Below, piece after piece: positions 41,668-53,884 of a stretch of DNA of 64,000 nucleotides. Every line of letters begins with the position of its first letter. Within the stretch, counting starts at the first letter, position 1. Position numbers and translations under genes: made by a program. Origin of the DNA: Schistocerca nitens (lineage: Eukaryota; Arthropoda; Insecta; Orthoptera; Acrididae). The stretch is from assembly GCF_023898315.1 (NCBI RefSeq), contig NC_064619.1, positions 302,846,150-302,910,149 on the forward strand, written 5' to 3'. The notes beneath the pieces were generated by a model. The model was given only the letters and a program-made list of their open reading frames with translations, was not told the DNA's origin and did no database searches.

Positions 41668-43034
41668 TTATTGAAGAAATGCAGATGATAAACGGGCATT
41701 CATTGGACAAAGATACTAGAACTGACATGGGATTACATTTTCACGCAATATGGGTGCATGGATCCTGAGAAATCAGTACCCAGAACAACCACCTCTGGCC
41801 GTAATAACGGCCTTGATACGCCTGGGCAAACAGAGCTTTGATGGCGTGTACAGGTAAAGCTGCCCATGCAGCTTCAACACGATACCACAGTTCATCAAGA
41901 GTAGTGACTGGCATATTGTGACGAGCCAGTTGCTCGGCCACCATAGATCAGACGTTTTCAATTGGTGAGAGATCTGGAGAATGTGCTGGCCAGGGAAGCA
42001 GTCGAACATTTCTGTATCCAGAAAGGCCCGTACCGGACCTGCAACATGCAGTCGTGCATTATCGTGCTGAATGTAGGGTTTGGCAGGGATCAAATGAAGG
42101 GTAGACCCACGGGTCGTAACACATCTGAAATGTAACGTCCACTCCTCAAAGTGTCGTCAGAGTGAACAAGAGGTGACCGAGACGTGTAACCAACAGCACC
42201 CCATACCATCACGCCGGGTGATACCCCAGTATGGCGAGGACGAATACACGCTTCCAATGTGTGTTCACCGCGATGTCGCCAAACACGGATGCGACCATCA
42301 AGACGCTGTAAACAGAACCTGGATTCATCCGAAAAAATGACGTTTTGCCATTCGTGCACACAGGTTCGTCGTTTAGTACACCATCACAGGCGCTCCTGTC
42401 TGTGATGCAGTGTCAAGGGTAACCGCAGCCATGGTCTCCGAACTGATAGTTCATGCTGCTGCAAACGTCGTCGAACTGTTCGTGCAGATGGTTGTTGTCT
42501 TGCAAACGTACCCATCTGTTGACTCAGGGATCGAGACGTGGCTGCACAATCCGTTACAACCATGCGGATAAGATGCCTGACATCTCGACTGCTAGTGATA
42601 CGAGACCGTTGGGATCCAGCACGGTGTTACGTATTACCCTCCTGAACCCACCGACTCCATATTCTGCTAACAGTCATTGGATCTCGACCAACATGAGCAG
42701 CGATGTCGCGATACGATAAACCGCAATAGCCATAGGCTACAATCCGACCTTTATCAAAGTGGGGAACGTGATGGTACGCATTTCTCCTCCTTACACGAGG
42801 CATCACAACAACGTTTCACCAGGCAATGCCAGACAACTGCTGTTTGTGTATGAGAAATCGGTTGGAAAATTTTCTCGTGTCAGCACGTTGAAGGTATCGC
42901 CACCGGCACCAACCTTGTGTGAATGCTCTGAAAAGCTAATCATTTGGATATCACAGCATCTTCTTCCTGTCGGTTAAATTTCGCGTCTGTAGCACGTCAT
43001 CTTCGTGGTGTAGCAATTTTAATGGCCAGTAGTG
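41668..43034 (-). pseudogene. Tc1-like transposon, nearly full length, broken
   Basis: Minus-strand transposase: N-terminal near 42,750; VIFSDESRFCLQRLDGR then IRVWRHRGE, SPGVMVWGAVGYTSRSPLV (42,340-42,160); YIQHDNARLHVA (second Asp box, 42,065); VTTLDELWYRVEAAWAALP (41,900) and ITARGGCSGY at the end. Frameshifts near 42,090 and 41,950 break it; the PDLSPIEH region is scrambled. The right end 'ggccagtagtgTA' is present at 43,024-43,036. The left inverted repeat is missing. Confidence 0.85.
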
Positions 43035-43036
43035 TA

Positions 43037-43939
43037 TATATATGAACGCCTTTTAACTGATGTTGTGATGATGGGCTACGCCTAAGATACTTAAACAAAC
43101 AAATTTTAACAATAAATAAATCGTTATCGTTAGCTACTGAATAAAACAGTAAAAAACGTCGTGCTCAATATTAACTACTATAACATGAGACTGTGATGTG
43201 CCGATGCCCTCACACATTGTTGAGGAAGTTTTAGTAATAATTTGGGTGACAATGAACAGGGTTAATTTATACTGGTATTTTAACATGATACAACTACAGC
43301 TTCTGGATAGTCTGCAAAATTTCTGAAACCATCTGGCCATTTGTATCGTCGCATTCGTCTCCCCAGAAACTGGTGTAGGTCGCTGACTGTAAACGCCACT
43401 CTAGCCTACTTATTTCATTTCTTTTCATTTAAGGACTTTCTGTCATTGAGTACTTCGATAGAAAGAACACTAATTATTTTCCTATTTAAACTTGACTTAA
43501 CAGTCGGGTGTAACATTTACTCCTCGATAACTCTCATGAATATTCTGATAATCTATAGACTAACAGAAGTAAAATAATGACAGTTATGAAGAGGAAAAGC
43601 AACTATTTCATTTGCCCAGCTCTGAAAATATGTGGCTTGTGATGAGTTACGCACACCTGCTTACTCTTTTAATATTTCAAATATCTGTAAATTTGCGAGA
43701 TGCTTCCACTACATGTGTGAAGTGCAAGCTTTACCCCTATATTGCTAGCCTGCTCAAGAAAGCCATCGGCTGTGGAAACGTATTCTTTTCTGCGAGGATG
43801 AATGGTACTTGGCAACATTGTAGATTAAGTATGGAAACCCTATGACAGTCAAGATACTTCCTGGTGTGACGCAGAATTATCATGCTAAAATTCCCCTCAT
43901 ATCGTCTTCGTATTTCAATTAAATATTCTGAAAAATTTT
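43037..43939. other. No gene recognised
   Basis: AT-rich, short ORFs without motifs. Possible continuation of block A left of segment X, but no partner was seen. Confidence 0.3.
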
Positions 43940-45827
43940 ACTTACGATGTGTCATCCAACGTTCAAACGTATGTTTTTAGCCAAAGAAGGTCTTTCCACG
44001 CAGAAGCTACAACTAATTTCGTCTTCATTGCGAATTCTCTCTTAGCCATCACTAGTACTATGAGGGACCACTAAGCACTACGGTAGGTCGTTAGGTCACG
44101 TGGAAACGATGTCGTCCAAAAAAGTTGAAGTTGCTTTGGTTCTAAGCTGTAATTTCACAAAATACTAAAACTTGAATTCTTATGTGAAAGGGCTACAGCG
44201 GTTCGGCTTCTGAATGTGGCAAATAATGCACGTTAAAATCATCCAACCTGATACAAGAAAGTTATTATCCAACTTCATTTCTTCGGTAACACTCACCATG
44301 TACAGAGCACAGTTACTCGAGGTTCCTGCCTTCCTCTTTCTATTAAGTCTAAAATCGCTACAAACCTATGCACCAATCTCCTTTTTCCTGGTAAAATTTG
44401 CCGACAGTGTTAGGTTACGTACTTAGTATTCCTCACGTCCTATGATGCAAGAATACTGGTTACAACGTTGTCGTTGCAGCATGGTGTACACACTATAAAA
44501 TAATATAAATTATTGCCGATCTTCCAACAGACTGATGCTATTAGCAAACCGAGGAGTTGCAAGTTTAGAAAATTACGGAAGAATAAGGTTAAATAACTCA
44601 GCTTTTCTTTTGCACTGCGCGACGCATACCATGGAGAGAAGCTTAACTGGGAGCAATGCTTCCTGTCGAATCTATCGCAGCCGACAGTGTTGACAGTTTG
44701 TGAGATGGTCATTAAGTGATTTTATATCAGTGATTACAAAATCAAGATGAAGATACGCACTGTGTAACTGATCAGCTGGTTAATGGCGATTCAATCCAGT
44801 TAGGAAAGACTGTGTTGAACAGACTGTAGTGCAGTCGATGGCGTTAGGAAGTCAGAATTCTCTTTCACTGTGGCGCACTTGTGCTGTGACAGATCACGAT
44901 TGGGGAATATGTGGAGTTATGTAGTCTGGGGGTTCACTACTAGCTTGGTATCTGTAGGGTCACGTTTCAACACCCACTTCAGGCGAAAGTTTTTAACAGG
45001 TACTGTTAGATCATACTTACTCCTGATTACAACAAATGAGGAGCATACGAATCGTCCGTGATTTCATATTCACATTAAACTTGTTGCCTCTTCTCTACAG
45101 AATACACATTAGGTTGGATCATGGCTGAGGTGTAAGTGGCAGCTTGTCGAAACTCTCTCTGCAGTAATCTCTCTTGTACTAATACTTTTAGTTTAAAATA
45201 CCAAACGCCATGTAATGTCACAGGGCACATATTCAGTTTTTTGTTTCAGCTGGAGATGTTGAATATATTGATTCCGTTTTCATGAGATTTGATGCTTTTG
45301 CGACACATAGTGCCATCAATTCGTTGTTTGCTCCAGGTTCCAAATGTCTCAAGTTCTGCACTTAATGCGCGTGTCAGGTTTAGAATTCTGGGTCGGCACA
45401 AAAACTTTTGTAATTCCTGTCAGGCTTTAGCGTGAGAACACCTAACTGTTGACGGAAATTTGTTTTCATTTTAACATCACTGTATTTATTGTCAGTAACG
45501 ATATGTGATGGATTTGATTCCCAGAGACAGACACAGGGTGTTCGATTCCCAGTCATCGCTGTAATCTTCGTCGCGTCACCTCTACTTTAAACACAGGCGC
45601 ATATCGCTTCTGGTGAAAGAAAACTATATTTTTGATGTCCATTAGTGGCGAGAATACAATGACGATAGACGACGGTTTCGAGTCCTGGGAAGACAGAAAT
45701 TATTAATTTTCACGTCACTGCTGTTCCAAATTTTTCACTTTGCTGAGAAAATTCGATATCTGGCCTTCACCTGTGCTTACGTAACGGTCGGATTAGGCGC
45801 TGGGTTCGAATCGCTATGCAACACATA
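43940..45827. repeat. Block A, segment X
   Basis: Directly repeated at 53,885-55,730 (e.g. 'aactaatttc...attgcgaatt', 'aacgatgtcgtcca', 'gctatcgaaagc'-type stretches, 'gacaggcacagggtgttcgattcccagtcatc'), and partly inverted at 36,986-37,790. Non-coding; an ORF on each strand near 44,440-44,712 recurs in B but has no motif. Confidence 0.8.
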
Positions 45828-45886
45828 CAGGATGTTTATAATTAAACTTTCAATATTTAACACGTTATAACACAGGAACTAATTAC

Positions 45887-46358
45887 TGTTATGTTATGTT
45901 ATGTTAACCAGGGACCTAGAAACGATAGAGAGGCTCCGTCCCCGCCGCAGCCGCAGTGGTCCACAACCCCACGACGACTACCGCAGTCCACTTCACCCCT
46001 GCGCCGCCCCACACCGAACCCGGGATTATTGTGCGGTTCGGCCCCTCGTGGACCCCCCAAGGAACGTCTCACACCAGACGAGTGTAACCCCTGTGTTTGC
46101 GTGGTAGAGTAATGCTGGTGTACGCGTACGTGGAGAACTTGTTTGCGCAGCAATCGCCGACATAGTGTAGCTGAGGCGGAATAAGGGGAACCAGCCCGCA
46201 TTCGCCAAGGCAGATGGAAAACCGCCTAAAAACCACCCACAGACTGGCCGGCTCACCGGACCTCGACACAAATCCGCCGAACGGATTCGTGCCGGGGACC
46301 AGGCGCACCTTCCCGCCCGGAAAGCCGTGCGTTAGACCACACGGCCAACCGGGCGGGC
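45887..46358 (-). mobile_element. Long tRNA-headed SINE (family 4) with (ATAAC)n tail
   Basis: Minus orientation: head GCCCGCCCGGTTGGCCGTGT, A box then 'ggtccccggcacgaatcc' B box, GC-rich body, tail (ataac)n at 45,888-45,906. A common Schistocerca repeat by memory. Possible 4-bp target duplication ttac. The ORFs inside are not genes. Confidence 0.8.
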
Positions 46359-46863
46359 TTACATCATACCCTTGCATACCGGTACCATTACTGCTACAAG
46401 AGGGGCTCGATATGGCACCCATCAGTGTCCAGAATAGAGAGTCCAAAAGCGCAGGACTGCATTCTGCATAGCAGAACGAAGCATATCCGTTGGTATGCTG
46501 GCTACCTCTCTCGATAAGCTGTGCTTCAGTCTTGCATAAGTGTGAATGTCCCCCTGGTAAACACTGTCTTTGAGGTAGCCCCACAGAAATCACAGGAAGT
46601 GAGATCAGGTGATCGTGCTGACCAAGCATTTAGAAATGATCGGCTAATAATCCGATCCTTGCCAAATGTGTTTCGGAGAAGCAGGTGCGTGAAAACTGTT
46701 GAGTTCAATGCGTCTCTCTCCTGTAGGGCGGGGTACTGGTGAAGCACATCGCAGTAACCCTGGCTAGTCACACTGCACGTCTTTGGTCCTTGAGCGTCAC
46801 CCCGTTCAAAAAAGAATGGGCCAATGATGAACGTAGCCGTGAAGCCAAACCATACGGTGACAC

Positions 46864-47571
46864 TGTAAGTAGCCTGTTCATATGTTTGTATGTTGGCAGC
46901 GCTATAGACTGTATGAATATCGCTGACTGTGCGCCCTCAACAAGAGACTCTGTGGTTGGACGGACTAGCAGTTAGCAGTTAGCGAGCAGACGGCTTCGAC
47001 TGTGTTCTTCGTGGAGATTCAGTGTTGGTACGACATGCATTGTAAAATGAGGATGGATGTAATTGGTAATGTTTGGGTAGTGGAATTATTGACGACTGTA
47101 TGATTTTTGGAACTCGATGCCACATGAATAAGGTAAAATCTGCTAAATATATTTTTTGCTCTTCAAGAAAATCTTTCTTTCGCTAACCATGTGCCTCATA
47201 GTAGTTAGAGCCTATAGTAGTTAGAGTCTTTTTATTTAGCTGGCTGTAGTTGCTGTTCGCTGTAATTGCTATAGTTCGTCTTAAGAAGATTTTCTATGAG
47301 GTAAGTGACTTATGAAAAAGTATGGGTTATTGCTAGGATTTCTTCCAATTGAAGGCCATTCTTCTGTGTTAATTATTTGAAGCCATGTCGTCATTGTATA
47401 GCAGTCAGATTGTGTTGCACTTGTATATTGTGGGTAATAAATAAATCGGATATGTTTGAGTTGTCTTTGTCAGGGAAAATTCTGTAGGTCTGTGTTAAAA
47501 TGATAAAAATAAGTAAAGAGACCTTATCAGCAGTTTAAGTAAACACTAAGAAGTTTCACCAAGAAGTTTCA
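46864..47571. mobile_element. Solo LTR (708 bp)
   Basis: Starts TGTAAGTAGCC and ends AAGTTTCA, flanked by acac on both sides (46,860-46,863; 47,572-47,575). The homologous mariner copy B reads straight through (gacacctttaccattct), so this is an insertion. No internal retroelement genes remain, as after LTR-LTR recombination. The parent element is not in this window. Confidence 0.7.
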
Positions 47572-48390
47572 ACACGTTCTCCATACACAGGAACTTCTTG
47601 CACAGTGACTGGAGGTGAACATCCCCACTCTCGGCCGTTCTGTGTGTTCACCTCACCCGTCAGGAAAAAATGAGCTTCGTCTGTCTATGGGACGGACAGC
47701 CTTCGTCAACTTCAGTCCTTGCCAGAATGTGGAGACCGAAGTCAACACATCGTTGTGCGTTCTATAGTGCGAGCCGCTGTACGGTATGGGTGTTGTACAG
47801 AAGCCATTTGAGAATGGTTCGAAGCACCTTCCATACAGTGGACCACTGGATGTTCAACAGTCGTGATGCAGCACTCACATAGCCTGATGACTGGGAACTG
47901 CGTTCTGCGTTGTGTAGCACAGCAACAGCGATTTCATCAACCACCTGTGCTGCAACCAGCCATCAGCTTCTTCCCGTAGCGACGCCCAGTTCACTAGTTG
48001 ATTCAAATTTCTTCATCATGATTCACACAGCAGGTGGAGAAAGAGAACTCTTTCGTAATCCTTTCAGGTGCGGATATTCTTACAGCATTACTGTTGTTCT
48101 GAAATAGAGCTTCACCACTAATGCCCTGCTCCTTTTGTCCAAGCTGTTGTTGACGCGTCAACAAGTGAACAAGTGCACTGCGACTGGTCAGGTATGTGAG
48201 ACTATGAATCACAATGACTGATTACGGCACCTGGTGGCAATACTTGGAACTTGACGGTGCCGCTGTGACGCATGGAAATCATGCACCCCATAACCTGTAC
48301 ATTAATGCTACCAAGTTTGATACTCGTATGGTAATTAGATTCCGTGTTATAACGTGTTAAATAGGGGAAGTTTATAATAATCACCCGGTA

Positions 48391-50925
48391 CATTACGTCA
48401 TTTCGCATATTTCACACATATCTTGGTTAGTTAAAAAAGACGACACTTTGTGGATACTTTTCCCGATCCAGTACGAAAACTTATGCCATGTAATTTGAAG
48501 TTCAGGTTCGTTAACTGGTGCTGGCAAAAATTGTATTATATTACGTCACATTAAAGCTTGTCAGCAATGACTATCAGTGCAGTGGTCGAGTCTCACAACA
48601 TTTGAATAACTCACTTTTATTATAACGCTTTATATTAGATAATATATACGAACAGCATGTAGATCACGTGACGTTATGAAGGTAGTGAAATTAATAGTTA
48701 TACACTGTTGACGGTGAGATTTCGATAGAGCAGTTGTCGCTACTAGTGATGGTTTTTCTGAGTGGTTTGCTTATTAATTAGTTAATGAAAAAGCACTCGC
48801 CAAGTGAACGACAGTTAATAGATGGTTGGAAAACCTTTTAGAGAACAAGAATTCAAAAATAACTGTTGTGTCAGAGCTGCGATCACTGTTTCTGTCAGGT
48901 ACCAATGACAGCTGTAACGCTTTACAGATGTCACTTCTTGAAGTAGATTCGAGTTTATAGGCGTTAAGGAGTGTCTTACGTATTCCCTGATATATGTGGT
49001 ATCGTGATGTTGCTATATAGAGAAGTATTTTCTAGCGGCCGCTTGCGTTAAGGAATTTGTGTAGTCAAATGACAGTACAAAAACGAGATTAGAGGACCTG
49101 CAAGACAGTTCCGATATGTGGGCTGCTAGAAAATCAGGCGAATCACTATTGGGATAGACATTCGTAGTGCATTAATGCCAAGATATTTTTGTCCACGATC
49201 GATCTCGCCCATCGTTTTTATCATATATTTCTGATTCTACGTGATTACTTTGCAATTCACAATTAAGTGCCTGCAAAGGGTTAATAGAACCACTTTCTAG
49301 CTACTTCTCCACCGTTTCACTCTCGAACAATGTGCTGAGAAAACAAACATAAATCTTCCGCATCTGATTTACCTTACTTAATTATAATAACATTCCTCAC
49401 CATGCAGGTGGGTCCAAACAAATATTTTCGTTTTCGGTGGAGTAAATTGGTGATTGAAATATCATGAGAAAATCTTGCAGCAATGAAAAAAACCTTCGCT
49501 TTAATGACAGCCATCACCACTTGCGTATCATGTCCATGGCACTTTTTGCATTTCTCTCATTAATACAAGACTAGCTGCAGTTATTTGAACTTTTTCGATG
49601 TCCACTGTCAACCTTGTCTGGTGATGATCCCACAACGCACAGCAGTGATTCCGAAGATGACGGACAAGCGTAGTGTAGGCAGTCTCCTTAGTACATGTTG
49701 CCATTTCTGACTGTACTGCCACTAAATCGTTGTCCTTCGTTAGCTTTCCTCTCAACATTATCTATGTAATCGTTCCACTTTAAGTTATTCGTAATGCTAA
49801 TCCCTAATTTCACAGGTGTAAGTGAGTTATCGTGTAATTGAAATTTATCGGATTAGTTTTAGCACTCAGTGGATGAGCTCACGCATTTCATTGTTGGGAT
49901 TCAATTGCCAGTTTCTGCACCATACGGATGTCTTGTCTAAACCATTTTACAATTGGTTTTGAGCATCTGATGGCTTTACGAGACGGTTAATAACACCATC
50001 ATCTTTAAACAATACAAGAGGACTGCTCCGATTATCTCATTTCACGTGTATGTAGACTTCTGTTTTTCTCGATGACATTCCGTCAGTTATTTAGAACTGT
50101 GAACTTTCTGACAGAAAATCACGAACCCAGTCACACGACGGAGACGAGACTCCATAGCCATGCAATTTGATTAGAAATCGCTTCTCAGGTTCGGTGTCAA
50201 AAAATCTTATGGAAATCTATAAATGTGGAACCCATTCGACATCCCCTGTCGATGGCATACATTACATAGTGATAAAAGACAGCGGGTTGTATTTCAGAAG
50301 ATCGATCTCTTATGAAACCGTACTGTTTATCAATAAATTGTTTTATGCGAGGTAATTCGTAATGTTCAAACACAGCGTACCTTACAAAATACTGCTGGAA
50401 CTCGAAGTTAGTGATGTGGGTCTGTAATTCACCTTGTTGCTCCTCTTTCGTTTCTAGAGTATTGGTGCGATCTGTGCAATTTCCAGTCTTACGGTACCGA
50501 TCTTTCGGTGAGGGAACGGTTGCATATCGCTACTAAGTAAGGCGCTATTGTATCAGTGTACTCTGAAAGGAACGTAATGAGTACCAGTCTGGACCAGACA
50601 CGCCTTAATTAAGTGATTCAAGCTGATTCGCAAGACCAAGGATATCTGCCTCTAAGTAACTCATTTTGGCAGCTGTTCATAATTCGAATTCTAATACATT
50701 TACTTGGTTCTCTTTGGTGAAGAAATTTTGGACAACCGCGTTTAGTAACTCTGCTTCAGTGGCATTATCATCTGTAACATTACCTTTACTAGTGTGGCGA
50801 CGGTAGTGGTTGTGCATTGCCACTGGTGTACTTTATATATAAGCAGAATTAAAGGCTGGATTCCGAGACAGAGGTTACTTATTGTGTTCAAAAACACAAC
50901 AAAACACAAACATAAAACGCGAAGT
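48391..50925 (-). pseudogene. Block A, segment Y: jockey/CR1-type RT relic, minus strand
   Basis: Inverse of 34,630-36,985. The minus strand shows GSTFIDFHKIF (50,220), ITDGMSSRKTEV (50,080) and ISITNNLKWNDYID (49,790), with the rest a long AT-rich 3' region. An ORF at 49,528-49,758 covers the post-RT part only. Heavily decayed. Confidence 0.7.
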
Positions 50926-52315
50926 AGTAAGTAGATATCTTGGAGTACACGCTGACGAACGAAATAGCTTCAACGAACACATACAACTAATCATAGTCAC
51001 AGCCGAAAGTATACTTCACAAGCTAGCGACATTAAATTTGATACGGTAGAGACTGCAACTCACACACATAAAAAGGTATCACTGTGCACTTTTCGAGACG
51101 GTATTGAGCTTTGCAGCTAGTACATGGTCACACAGACTCGCTTTTGTTATAAACAGGATTACTATTTCGCGGTGGCAGACGGGTGTACTACGTAGAGTAT
51201 CTGGGGCGTTCGGCACCACATCAGTCGATTTGCTGTTTTTTGTGCTTGGAATGTACCTGATTGACATAACCATCAGATATCGGGCTGCAGCATACTGGTT
51301 GAAGACGACTAGACCTCAAGGGAGTTTTGCAGATCACTGGGCAGCAAACAGAAGATAGGCGTCAAATAAAAAATTGGCGGGTGGACACTTTTCATAAAGA
51401 GTGGGATAAGAGCGATAAGGGCCATCAAGTGTATTGATTTTCTATCAATATCAGAGAATAGTTACGGTTTGAGCATGTCGACACCAACCGAGGAATGATT
51501 CATTTCGTGACAGGACACGTCTCTTACCCCACGCACTTGAAGCGCATGTCGCTGCCCATACGGGGAAAATAGTTCTCCAAAACGATTTTGAATGCATTAG
51601 ATACAGGCACTTAAGTAGTAACACAGAGCACATAATGAAAAAAAATCACTGTATGATGTATTGAGGAACACAGGTACATGGAAACAGCTGAACGCAATCG
51701 CCTACAAAGCCTCAAAAAGGAGCATAACATAGACAGACAGACTCATCAATTGAGACGGCGCTGAGTACGAAGACAGGCCGACATAGATAGCTCGAGTAGC
51801 GCTGGTACTGACGATGATACCGGCGACAGTGCCATCACTGACATAACGTAGACACACAGAATATACGTAACATGAAAGACGTCCAGTATAGATAACTACT
51901 CAAATTAACATTAATCGAAGATTGCAATTCAGATCTTATTAAGAACAAATCTGATTAAAAGTAAGAGTAATTAAAATGGTCTGTGGACAGAAATTCTTCT
52001 AGAACCCATGTTAAACCTTTACCCAACGTCGATGAGTAGTTGAATAAATGTACATATTATTCTAAATATAGTAATATGTAGGTAATATAATTTTAATACA
52101 AAATAAGCAAGCAAATTCAAATTGTGTAAAAACCCAACAGAAACAGATTATGCATATTATGCAATTACACAAAATTAATGGCTCCACTACTCAATAAAGT
52201 CTATTTCTATTCTACAAAACTGTATTTACAACATTGATATTGGGTTAGGGATAGGTTGTTTTATCTGCTACAGCTACGTGAGAACAGTATATAACTTGAT
52301 GAGGTTTCTTTGACC

Positions 52316-52507
52316 GCCGGCCGAAGTGGCCGTGCGGTTAAAGGCGCTGCAGTCTGGAACCGCAAGACCGCTACGGTCGCAGGTTCGAATCCTGCCTCGG
52401 GCATGGATGTTTGTGATGTCCTTAGGTTAGTTAGGTTTAACTAGTTTTAAGTTCTAGGGGACTAATGACCTCAGCAGTTGAGTCCCATAGTGCTCAGAGC
52501 CATTTTT
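52316..52507 (+). mobile_element. SINE family 1
   Basis: 'gccggccgaagtggccgtgcgg' to 'cagagccattttt'. Target duplication gtttctttgacc (52,304-52,315; 52,508-52,519), 12 of 12. The paralogous site at about 34,231 is empty. Confidence 0.95.
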
Positions 52508-52649
52508 GTTTCTTTGACCCGGATATTGTCCCAAAGCGATGACGAATTTGTTTGCTAACTAACCTAGAGGTAGTAGTTGTTATGAAACCTAATAAACGTC
52601 AACTCACACAGAACTCTAACAAGCAACACCGACACACATTAGATCTACA

Positions 52650-52870
52650 GCCGCACGGGTTTAGCCGAGCGGTCTGAGGTGCTGCAGTCATGGACTGTGC
52701 GGCTAGTTCCAGCGGAGGTTCGAGTCCTCTCTCGGGCATGGGTGTGTGTGTTTGTCCTTAGGATAATTTAGGTTAAGTGGTGTGTAAGCTTAGGGACTGA
52801 TGACCTTAGGAGTTCAGTTCCATAAGATTTCACACACATTTGAACATTTAAAAAAAAGAACATTTGAAGG
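52650..52870 (+). mobile_element. SINE family 2
   Basis: 'gccgcacgggtttagccgagcgg' head, B box 'ggaggttcgagtcctctc', body 'aagcttagggactgatgacctt'. Target duplication agatctaca / agatctgca (52,641-52,649; 52,871-52,879). Empty site agatctgca at 34,358-34,366. Confidence 0.9.
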
Positions 52871-53104
52871 AGATCTGCATGGACTGAACAAATCGAGATT
52901 TCCCGAAGAGGAATGTCCATGTGGATAGTACTAGAATGGGTTGCACGACAGGTGGACGCTGCACTTGAAGTGCTTCCCCAGGTGATGCTGCTACACTTTC
53001 CTGTCTTCTTTTATTCTTTTCTTAAATCATACCATAATTTTATAGTCTCCTAGATACAAGCTCCTGAATTTTCATTTTAAAAATGTACGTAATTGCTGTA
53101 AGTA

Positions 53105-53870
53105 AATAAAAGATGACACAAATGTGCAGACCAAAGAACTCCAAGCAGCCCAACCTCCACATGGTGCTGCATGAGCAACAATACCTGTGGCCTCAACTGC
53201 GTAGCACAGCTTTGCTGACGCAGAGGTGGCCATGGGTACTGGCTAAGAGGTCTGTGGTGAGCACTACGGCCTGCATAAAGTAATGAGACGATAGGCCCTA
53301 GTATTCATAATGCAGCTTGAGAAAAAAAAATGCTACTTTGTGTATATCTTTCAACTGCCGGCGGTATTTTCTTTGACTTTAAGCAACATCTGGTGTACGA
53401 TTACATAGTCAGTTTGGAAGGAGTGGAGACTGTCTCTTAGGAAGGGGTCGAGCGAATTTTTATCTGCTTTTTGAAATAGATATATGTTGCTTTTATTTTT
53501 GGTTGATCTCGAGGTTATGTTATTCAGTCTCGCTACAACGATCTTACGTTCGCTAATCCCTGTATCCGTAATGATGCTCCCTATTTGCTCAGGATTATTT
53601 GTTGCTAAGAGGTGAAAGTATGTTTTCGCAACTTTTTACTTTTCGAGTGGGATCCTGAACTAACTGCCGAAAATAGCTGTCAGGGAGCGCATTCAGTACA
53701 GTACCCTCTGAACAACAAGTTATACCCAAAAGCGCTGTCTTCACTTCATTTGCACTGTGTACATTTATGCAAGTTCCATACGGACGGAACTGCCCAGTGC
53801 TCCGTGCATAAGGTAACTAGATACATAGAGTTCTATTAAATCTGCACTAATGACCTGCTTGTAATGTTGT
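53105..53870. repeat. Block A, segment Z
   Basis: Inverse partner of 32,190-32,869 (see 'caaaagcgctgtcttcact' and 'cctgtggcctcaactgcgtagcac'). No coding signal. Confidence 0.7.
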
Positions 53871-53884
53871 CCAGTGAGGCACGT

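Larger units (their letters stand above)
45828..48388 (-). mobile_element. mariner-type DNA transposon, copy A, with two insertions
   Basis: Inverted ends: 'caggatgtttataattaaac...cacgttataacac' at 45,828 and the complement of 'ccgggtgattattataaact...acacgttataacac' at 48,388, flanked by TA (45,826-45,827; 48,389-48,390). Minus-strand transposase pieces: ISGEALFQNNSN and VRISAPERI (48,100-48,030), VVDEIAVAVLHNAERSS and STVWKVLR (47,940-47,800), LLRNTFGKDRIISRSFLNAW with SPDLTSCDF (46,720-46,600). Class: Tc1/mariner superfamily by the SPDLT.CDFW box and TA target. Interrupted by a SINE and a solo LTR. Confidence 0.8.
50926..53100 (+). pseudogene. Block A, segment R: non-LTR RT C-terminal relic
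   Basis: The best frame is 51,104-51,358: SFAASTWSHRLAFVINRITI, SRWQTGVLRRVSGAFGTTSV and IRYRAAAYWLK. This is the region after the RT palm in R1/jockey-type polymerases, where ...RVSGAFGTTSVDAL.VVLG..P is conserved. YLGVHADERNSFNEHI precedes it (50,930-50,980) and NRGMIHFVTGHVSYP-like and Cys-containing remnants follow (51,480-51,560). Two SINEs lie in its tail. Same strand as 32,870-34,625. Confidence 0.7.

Noticed and set aside
46069..46629. Minus-strand ORF of 186 codons
   Set aside because: Runs across a GC-rich SINE into mariner sequence; no domain.
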